A stretch of DNA of 64,000 bases. It comes from Leptolyngbya sp. SIOISBB (GTDB taxonomy: Bacteria > Cyanobacteriota > Cyanobacteriia > Phormidesmidales > Phormidesmidaceae). The stretch lies in the NCBI GenBank assembly GCA_010671905.1, contig JAAHII010000002.1, forward strand, positions 248,001 to 312,000, written 5' to 3'. Below the pieces are notes generated by a model, which ran no database searches, had not been told where the DNA came from, and saw only the letters and a list, made by a program, of their open reading frames with translations. Of this stretch, positions 58,366-64,000 are shown one piece after another. The position numbers and the translations under genes were made by a program. Position 1 is the first letter of the stretch; every line of letters starts with the position of its first letter.

Positions 58366-59457
58366 TCATCGAGTGATTAATGAGAAGGAACGTAATTCTT
58401 CCAGCCGTTCCTCCAGTTCCTCTGCCCGTTCGGCATCTTCCAGCGCTTCATAGTAATTCTTTGCCTGAGTGAGTAAATCAATCGCAGCATCTGGCTGATC
58501 TAACATCACCTTCACTTCGGCTAACCCGGCTTGAGCATTAGCTATTCCCTCAGGGACATCATTGGTCGAGGCGATCGCAATAGCCTGCTCATACCGCTCT
58601 TCTGCTAACAAATTCAATCCGATGTAGCGATAGATATCTCCTAGGACTTGATACACTTCAAACGTATTCGTTCCTGATACCACCAGCGGTTCAAGGATAT
58701 TAACCGCGTCCGCGAGTAGATCTTCATGAATGTAAATATCAGCTAAGGCTAAGGCCTGCGCTTCCCCAGACAACTCGGCCTCAGCAAGTTTGACGATATC
58801 CGCCTGCAAATTTTCGATATCTTCTGGGTAGAGCAACTCAAACGTTGCCGTTTCAGCCCCTGCATCTAGTTGAGAGGACCATCCATCATCAGCCTCAACA
58901 ATCACACGATACTCCAACCCTGGTGTTAGAGGAGAGCCTGCATACTGCACCTCGGTACCAGTCACCTCGGTTTCCCAATTCACGTTGAGTCCAACTACTT
59001 GTACTGTATAACGCTCAACTCCAGGAACAGCATTCCAACGGAGTAGAGGTTGTGCATCTAAGACTGCAGTGCGTCGAGGACTCATGACGTAGGGAATAGC
59101 GGAATCGCTGCCACCCGGCGCATTATCACTCTGTTGCCCAATCCTTAAACGGGTACTAAAAAGATCTTGTGGACAGCCCGATGCCACCCCACGTTCCAGA
59201 TTGGAATACAGTACCCAAACAGTTGTTAAGTCAGCGCATCGGATACGAGCTTGAGCATCGTTGGCCGTTCGCACGCGATCGCCGAGATTCAAACGCATGC
59301 CCCTCCAAGCCGACTGATAATTCGATTGCCCTGACCGTTTCATCCGGACAGTCCCTTGCACCTCAAGCAGTCGATACGAGGCAAAGGCAGCAGTTGGGGC
59401 TGATAGCGTTACAGCCAGCAAAGTTGCACAAAGGAATAAGCAGAGATCGAACCTCAT
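58366..59457 (-). CDS. FecR-domain / TPR lipoprotein-like periplasmic protein
   Basis: From the ATG at 59457 (GGAGAAAG upstream) the protein has 363 residues: a signal peptide (DLCLFLCATLLAVTLSAPTAAFA), a FecR-like domain (YRLLEVQGTVRMKRSGQSNY and LNLGDRVRTANDAQARIRC, about 28-110), a fibronectin-like stretch (WNAVPGVERYTVQVVGLN), and a TPR-type C-terminus (about 245-360). Similar proteins accompany CHAT and two-partner secretion genes in cyanobacteria. An upstream in-frame start at 59679 would remove the signal peptide, so it is rejected. The 311 bases upstream (59458-59768) hold no gene. Confidence 0.8.
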   Translation of the reverse strand: MRFDLCLFLCATLLAVTLSAPTAAFASYRLLEVQGTVRMKRSGQSNYQSAWRGMRLNLGDRVRTANDAQARIRCADLTTVWVLYSNLERGVASGCPQDLFSTRLRIGQQSDNAPGGSDSAIPYVMSPRRTAVLDAQPLLRWNAVPGVERYTVQVVGLNVNWETEVTGTEVQYAGSPLTPGLEYRVIVEADDGWSSQLDAGAETATFELLYPEDIENLQADIVKLAEAELSGEAQALALADIYIHEDLLADAVNILEPLVVSGTNTFEVYQVLGDIYRYIGLNLLAEERYEQAIAIASTNDVPEGIANAQAGLAEVKVMLDQPDAAIDLLTQAKNYYEALEDAERAEELEERLEELRSFSLITR

Positions 59458-59768
59458 AGACTTTCTCCAGCTATCAAATCTTCTAGGTTTTAACCGGATG
59501 TAGAGCGAACTTGTTGCGAGTGCCCAGATGTTCTTCATCACTAAGTTAATAGAGTTATTGGGCAATAAACTCAAATTTCCTCGCGCGCGCTCTCCTAACA
59601 AGGTTGTCAGTGACTGCAATCCCAGGTTTTGGAAACCATTCCTGGTTAAGCTTTCAGCGACTCCATCGCTATTTACCAATAAGTCTCATTGATTCCGAAA
59701 GGATAGCCAGCCCTTGGGATACCCTGAGGGCGAATTTATGGATTTCTCCCTTGAGACGCTTCTTCAAG

Positions 59769-61031
59769 TTAGTCTGACTCCCATTGAGAAAGGCGCTGCT
59801 GGGCCATATCTAGCCACTGCTCCTCATCAGGATTTAATGTACGGGCATACTCAAAACACTTATTCCACTCTGGTATAGCAGCACGTAGATCCTTTTCTTC
59901 CTGTCTTTCCAGGACTTGGGCTAATAAACAGTGGGGTGCGGCCCCTTCCTCGTTGAGCTTAATTGCTTCTCTGAGTTGGCTCTCTGAATCAGGTAAGTTG
60001 TCCAGCCTCAGGTGAGCCCACCCAAGATTTGTAAAGAACGTGTACTCAAGTGCAACCAAGTTATCTTGAGCGGCCTGAGAACAGTAAGTCACTTCAGTAC
60101 TGTCACGATTCTCTAACTGAGATTGTCCCTGCCTTAATAAAGTTCTCGCCGCTACGTAATCTTGATCGTTAACAATATACAGACGTGCCAGATTGTTGTA
60201 AGCCTCAATACAACCGCCTAGCATCGCAATGCGATACTCCTCCCGAGCCTGATCAATATCTAGCAAATCTTCATAGACTGTTCCCAAGCGGAAATGAGCT
60301 TCCATATTATTGGGATTGAGTTTAATTGCTCGTTGATATTGTGCTGCGGCACTGGTCGTCTGTTGCGCGCTTTGAGCTGCTGTCCCGCGCCGCACATAGG
60401 ATGCTGAAATCGTTGGCAGAGAGGACTGGAAACCTAGTAATGCTAGAAAAATGATGACCGCGATCGCCAGCTTGGCCTCATACCATAAGTATTTCGGCAG
60501 ACGTAGGGCTTTCAGCGATCGCTCAATGATTTGCTGGCCAGATTTAGTCAAAGGAGCTCCGGCTGCGAACATGGCAACCAAACTTTGACCCAGTACGGCA
60601 AAGGCCCCAATCGCATCGGGTCCCCCTGCCAAAAAACGGGAAGATATGGCAACTACTAGGGCAAAATTAAGCGTCAGTATCGGAACCGTTAGGAGCTTCC
60701 AAAGCCAATCTAATTTGGCCCATGGATGTACTTTTTCAAGCTGCCACCACCAGGCAGAATCGAGTGGAGCAACGATCTCCCGCCATTGCTCTAGAGGGAC
60801 CATTTGAGCAATAACTTGACTCTGCTGCCTGAGGCGATCGTCCAATGAACTGAGTTTTGGCAAAGCTTGTTTGGCAGCTAAGCTTTGTTCTGCCAAAAGC
60901 TTTTGAACTTCATCCCTAGCTATTAGAACATTCAAACACATTTCAGGCGCGGGCGATGAGTCAGATGCTTCCAATGCTTCAAGCCCCTTTCTGTAGTCTT
61001 CAAGTGCCTTTTCCCAGTCAGAAGTACTCAT
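59769..61031 (-). CDS. Membrane-anchored TPR protein
   Basis: The 420-residue protein has a cytoplasmic helical N-terminus (about 1-110), hydrophobic helices (WLWKLLTVPILTLNFALVVA and AIGAFAVLGQSLVAMFAAGA, about 118-170; AKLAIAVIIFLALLGF, about 190-205), and a C-terminal TPR region (about 225-415; TSAAAQYQRAIKLNPNNMEA, YNNLARLYIV, NLGWAHLRLD). It is the first gene of the minus-strand cluster and ends 311 bases before the FecR-type gene. The TPR part may bind cluster proteins. Its role is unknown. Confidence 0.8.
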   Translation of the reverse strand: MSTSDWEKALEDYRKGLEALEASDSSPAPEMCLNVLIARDEVQKLLAEQSLAAKQALPKLSSLDDRLRQQSQVIAQMVPLEQWREIVAPLDSAWWWQLEKVHPWAKLDWLWKLLTVPILTLNFALVVAISSRFLAGGPDAIGAFAVLGQSLVAMFAAGAPLTKSGQQIIERSLKALRLPKYLWYEAKLAIAVIIFLALLGFQSSLPTISASYVRRGTAAQSAQQTTSAAAQYQRAIKLNPNNMEAHFRLGTVYEDLLDIDQAREEYRIAMLGGCIEAYNNLARLYIVNDQDYVAARTLLRQGQSQLENRDSTEVTYCSQAAQDNLVALEYTFFTNLGWAHLRLDNLPDSESQLREAIKLNEEGAAPHCLLAQVLERQEEKDLRAAIPEWNKCFEYARTLNPDEEQWLDMAQQRLSQWESD

Positions 61032-61408
61032 AACAAAAAGTCACAGATGAAAAGGACCCTATGCTGGGCTCCAGTTATAGACGGCTGTTTGGTTTCCTAG
61101 GGCAATCCGTAGACTGTTCATAACGGCCCCCATAACTGGACAGATAGCTAAAAGCTTTGAACCACTTCAAACATAATAGGAGTAGTTTATGTGCAGAGAA
61201 CACAACCAGTACATTCCACAACTCAATAGCTACAAAGGTTCAACTACTCTTTCACATCAGACTTCATCAGTAGTAAAAGGGAGGGACATGGCCTCTGAGG
61301 GCTCCCTGTCAAAGACTTTAGCCAGTTTTCACCTTTGCATGATGGGCGTAATCATAATGCGCGTAAAAACAGTAGACTTGCCGTGAAAGGCTGACGGACC
61401 GTTCAACT
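61032..61408. promoter_or_regulatory. Divergent intergenic region upstream of the secretion cluster
   Basis: These 377 bases separate the membrane TPR gene (minus) and the small antitoxin (plus). No gene is supported. The promoter of the secretion cluster is expected here, but no clear -35/-10 pair was recognised. Confidence 0.4.
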
Positions 61409-61660
61409 ATGGAAATCGATATCGCTCTTCTCAAAGAAGCCGCCCTCAACCTTTCTCCCTACAAGAGGCTCCAGCTCATTAATACCCTCTGGGAAAACCT
61501 GAAGGGTGTGGAGCAAGACAAAATTGATCAGGCCTGGCTGCAGGAATCCAAAGACCGGCTGCGAGCATTCCGTCAGGGTGAAGTAGGAACGGTTGATGGT
61601 GAGACCGCATTAGCTGGGCTGAAGGCTAAGCTGTCTCAGGGAGCGCATACTGCTCGTTGA
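61409..61660 (+). CDS. Addiction-module antitoxin component (PF09720 type)
   Basis: The 83-residue protein reads LLKEAALNLSPYKRLQLINT LWENL in its first half (family pattern L-LP--ER--L---LW-SL) and WLQESKDRLRAFRQGEVGTV in the second, matching small antitoxins usually paired with RelE/ParE toxins. No toxin gene follows in the next 330 bases (61661-61991), where no gene at all is supported. It is probably an orphan antitoxin. Confidence 0.8.
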   Translation: MEIDIALLKEAALNLSPYKRLQLINTLWENLKGVEQDKIDQAWLQESKDRLRAFRQGEVGTVDGETALAGLKAKLSQGAHTAR

Positions 61661-61991
61661 CACCGGTATGGTTTGAGGCGGCGATCGCCCCGGTACAAAA
61701 CACGCTGGGATGATTTACTCACCGTGCTGTAGAAGCACGCGCCTTTATTTGGTAAGCCAAGGGCTATTACCAGAGAGCGTGGCTGGATGCATCAGAATCG
61801 TGAGGTCAGCAGTTTGACGGACCCACCACATCTTTCGTCAGAATGAACTTTAAGGGCTCAGCTGCCTTGGGATTAGAGCTATAAATTCTTGTTCTGTACG
61901 CAAATGCAAGAAAAAGCGCAGGTCCGATGCCTTTGGGGCTGAACTTGAGCTTTTTGCGTTGTGGGAATTTACAAACCAAGGCTGCACCCGA

Positions 61992-64000
61992 CTAAGCCGC
62001 TATGAGGATGTCTGCATGGCTAAGGGCGGCTTTATTTGATAAAGATGCAATCTGGATTTGGTCACTGGCTCCGGTACCATCAGCGTCAAAGAAGAGTGCG
62101 CCAGTGGATTGATTGTAAATGAGTCGGTCATTGGCAGTAGTGGAAACTGAACCCAATACAAACCGATTAGCATCCAAAAGCCCCTCAACCAAGCCACCAC
62201 CGAAACCGCTAGCCACAATCTGTAGCTTGTCGCCTTGTGCCTGAGAAAAGTCTCTAATTCGGTCAACCCCGTATTCAAGGGAAGCGAAACGGAACAGATC
62301 AGCACCAGTGCCTCCCCTCAGCACATCATCATCCTCTCCACCCACTAAAATGTCGTCGCCAGAGCCCCCGCTGAGGTAATCGATTCCTCTACCACCATCG
62401 ATGATGTCGTTATCTTGCTGACCGTATAGTCTGTCATTGCCAGCATCCCCTTTGACACTATCGTTTCCTTTACCACCACGGATAGTGTCTTGACCATTGC
62501 CGCCATAGAGTTTGTCGTTTCCAGAACCATACTTACGATTTAGGTCAGCATTGTCCGAACCACCCCAGATTAGGTCATTACCAGAGCCACCATAAACTGT
62601 GTCATCACCCCCATCAGCATAGATGCGGTCATTACCGGAACCGCCATTGAGATAGTCATTCCCAGTCCACCCGGCAATAAAATCATTACCGGCACCGCCG
62701 TAGGCCTTGTCATTGCCCTCGTCAGCATAAATGAGGTCATTGCCGGAATCACCATAGAGTTGGTCGTTGCCGGAGTCACCATCGACTAAGTCGTCACCTT
62801 GGCCGCCACGGATAGTGTCTTGACCGCTGCCACCACGGATAGTGTCTTGACCGCTACCTCCGTAAAGTTTGTCGTTTCCAGAACCATACTTACGATTTAG
62901 GTCAGCATTGTCTGAACCACCCCAGATTAGGTCATTACCGGAGCCACCATAAACTGTGTCATCACCCCCATCACCATAGATGCGGTCATTACCGAAACCG
63001 CCGCTAAGATAGTCATTGCCAGTCCACCCAGCAATGAAATCATTGCCGGCACCGCCATAGGCTTTGTCATTGCCCTCATCAGCATAGATGTCATCGTGGC
63101 CGGAATCACCATAGAGTTTGTCGTTTCCGGATTCGCCAGCGACTAAGTCGTTGTCTTCGCCCCCACGGATAATGTCGTGACCACTACCGCCGTAGAGTTT
63201 GTCGTTACCAGAACCAAACTTACTATTTAGGTCAGGATTATCTGACCCACCCCAGATAGTGTCGTTACCGAAGCCACCATAAACTGTGTCATCGCCCCCA
63301 TCACCATAGATGCGGTCATTGCCATAACCACCGCTGAGATAATCATTGCCAGTCCACCCAGCAATAAAATCATGACCTGAGCCTCCAAAGGCGCGATCGT
63401 TGCCACCATCAGCGTAGATAAGATCATTACCTGAATTACCGTAAAGCCTGTCGTTACCATCCTTGCCATAAATCTGATCAGCACCATCTTCTCCATTAAT
63501 TTCGTTTGGTTTGTGATCGCCGATAATTTTGTCGCTGCCTTGGCTACCCACAAAGTTTTCTATGCTAATTAGGCGGTCTACACGAGTAGAGTTATCGTTT
63601 GGAAAGCTTACTATCCCCGTGTTTAGATCGGCTTCAATGCCTCCGCGATAGAAGGCATAAGTCGCCCTATCCAACCCAGCGCCGCCATTCAAAGTATCAA
63701 AACCAAAACCACCGTCCAGGAGATCGTCACCTGTGCCTCCCAGAAGAGAATCATCGCCGCCTCCACCATACAGACGATCATTACCGCCATAACCCATAAT
63801 GACGTCATTTTTACTGGTACCAGAAAGTTCCTCGGAAGCAGATGTTCCACGAATAATGTTGTCATCGCGCGAAGGCCCAATATCAACCGATAGGCTATAG
63901 CTCCGCCCTTGATAACCAAGCAGCAGATTTGTGCTAACCATTAAGAAGTAGTTGCCGGAAGACAGATTATCGAACGTAAATAGTCCTGCCCCGGTTTTTC
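61992..64000 (-). CDS. RTX calcium-binding repeat protein, 5' end beyond window
   Basis: At least 668 codons are present, and the frame stays open to the window edge. The visible start, GLFTFDNLSSGNYFLMVST, looks like a pre-peptidase C-terminal (PPC) domain. It is followed by dozens of nonapeptide RTX repeats (GGxGNDxLx) arranged in three super-repeats of about 110 residues (YADGGNDRAFGGSGHDFIAG and its relatives). The C-terminus, FRFASLEYGVDRIRDFSQAQ and DADGTGASDQIQIASL, is the usual end of type I secreted proteins. It would bind calcium outside the cell and be exported by an ABC-type secretion system not in the window. The N-terminal catalytic or adhesive part is unseen. An internal ATG near 63941 is not a real start. 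Confidence 0.93.
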   Translation of the reverse strand, partial: KTGAGLFTFDNLSSGNYFLMVSTNLLLGYQGRSYSLSVDIGPSRDDNIIRGTSASEELSGTSKNDVIMGYGGNDRLYGGGGDDSLLGGTGDDLLDGGFGFDTLNGGAGLDRATYAFYRGGIEADLNTGIVSFPNDNSTRVDRLISIENFVGSQGSDKIIGDHKPNEINGEDGADQIYGKDGNDRLYGNSGNDLIYADGGNDRAFGGSGHDFIAGWTGNDYLSGGYGNDRIYGDGGDDTVYGGFGNDTIWGGSDNPDLNSKFGSGNDKLYGGSGHDIIRGGEDNDLVAGESGNDKLYGDSGHDDIYADEGNDKAYGGAGNDFIAGWTGNDYLSGGFGNDRIYGDGGDDTVYGGSGNDLIWGGSDNADLNRKYGSGNDKLYGGSGQDTIRGGSGQDTIRGGQGDDLVDGDSGNDQLYGDSGNDLIYADEGNDKAYGGAGNDFIAGWTGNDYLNGGSGNDRIYADGGDDTVYGGSGNDLIWGGSDNADLNRKYGSGNDKLYGGNGQDTIRGGKGNDSVKGDAGNDRLYGQQDNDIIDGGRGIDYLSGGSGDDILVGGEDDDVLRGGTGADLFRFASLEYGVDRIRDFSQAQGDKLQIVASGFGGGLVEGLLDANRFVLGSVSTTANDRLIYNQSTGALFFDADGTGASDQIQIASLSNKAALSHADILIAA

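Noticed and set aside
59458-59679. Longer start for the FecR/TPR protein
   Set aside because: It would bury a clear signal peptide that starts at the ATG at 59457 with a good Shine-Dalgarno sequence.
61189-61386. 65-residue frame upstream of the antitoxin
   Set aside because: No protein-like composition and no motif; it overlaps the expected promoter region.
63941-63941. ATG near 63941 as the start of the RTX protein
   Set aside because: The frame is open beyond it to the window edge and reads as a PPC-like domain, so the gene continues outside.

Overview
The window looks like a chromosomal segment of a filamentous, Leptolyngbya-like cyanobacterium. The evidence is dense GCGATCGC (HIP1) octamers, TTCTGCC heptamer tandem repeats, six Uma2-family nuclease loci (intact or broken), a cyanobacterial-type Cas6 with a C-terminal helical extension, a GUN4-domain protein, and the CHAT/haemagglutinin/FhaC gene set common in that phylum. 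The genus is an inference.

Layout. 1-2,860: three consecutive Uma2 genes, heptamer repeats and a MITE-like palindrome. 2,860-7,785: a decaying CRISPR-Cas locus with a 5'-truncated cas1, an intact cas2, array 1 (12 repeats), array 2 (20 repeats) and a frameshifted cas6; no effector genes are in the window. 7,830-15,804: a minus-strand block of OmpR-type regulator (degenerate receiver), membrane-fusion protein, GUN4-like protein, RND pump and cyclic-nucleotide-domain histidine kinase (frameshifted), interrupted by a four-helix-bundle gene on the other strand. 16,035-24,971: a DsbA-like protein, a frameshifted AbgT transporter, and a giant PAS/GAF histidine kinase coupled to a NarL-type regulator. 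25,111-29,616: a scrapyard containing an ISAs1 element with an 8-bp target duplication in a SnoaL-like remnant, IS630 and tnpB remnants, and brnTA pieces separated by a Uma2 gene. 29,711-34,065: a histone-like/HARE-type protein, a zeta-toxin pair, an alpha/beta hydrolase and an SDR. 34,373-42,340: a UmuD-like protein without its catalytic residues, a truncated umuC, an IS110 element with a candidate bridge-RNA region, small genes, DUF1353, a broken IS21 and a dead IS630. 42,643-61,031: six minus-strand genes forming a two-partner secretion island (TPR membrane protein, FecR/TPR protein, exoprotein A2, FhaC-type transporter, exoprotein A1, CHAT protease with a signal anchor). 61,409-64,000: an orphan antitoxin and the 3' part of an RTX protein that runs off the window.

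Two themes stand out. First, many genes (cas6, the CNB kinase, abgT, the ISAs1 transposase, istA, and some CRISPR repeat copies) differ from an intact reading by one base, mostly an extra base in a homopolymer. This is either real decay or a systematic sequencing artefact, and it affects every pseudogene call here. Second, the two-partner secretion island pairs two exoproteins and their transporter with a caspase-like CHAT protease that is itself predicted to be exported; the exoproteins share a conserved C-terminal tail, and TpsB shares an N-terminal LPGEG motif with one of them. That is the best candidate for an incompletely described system in this window.
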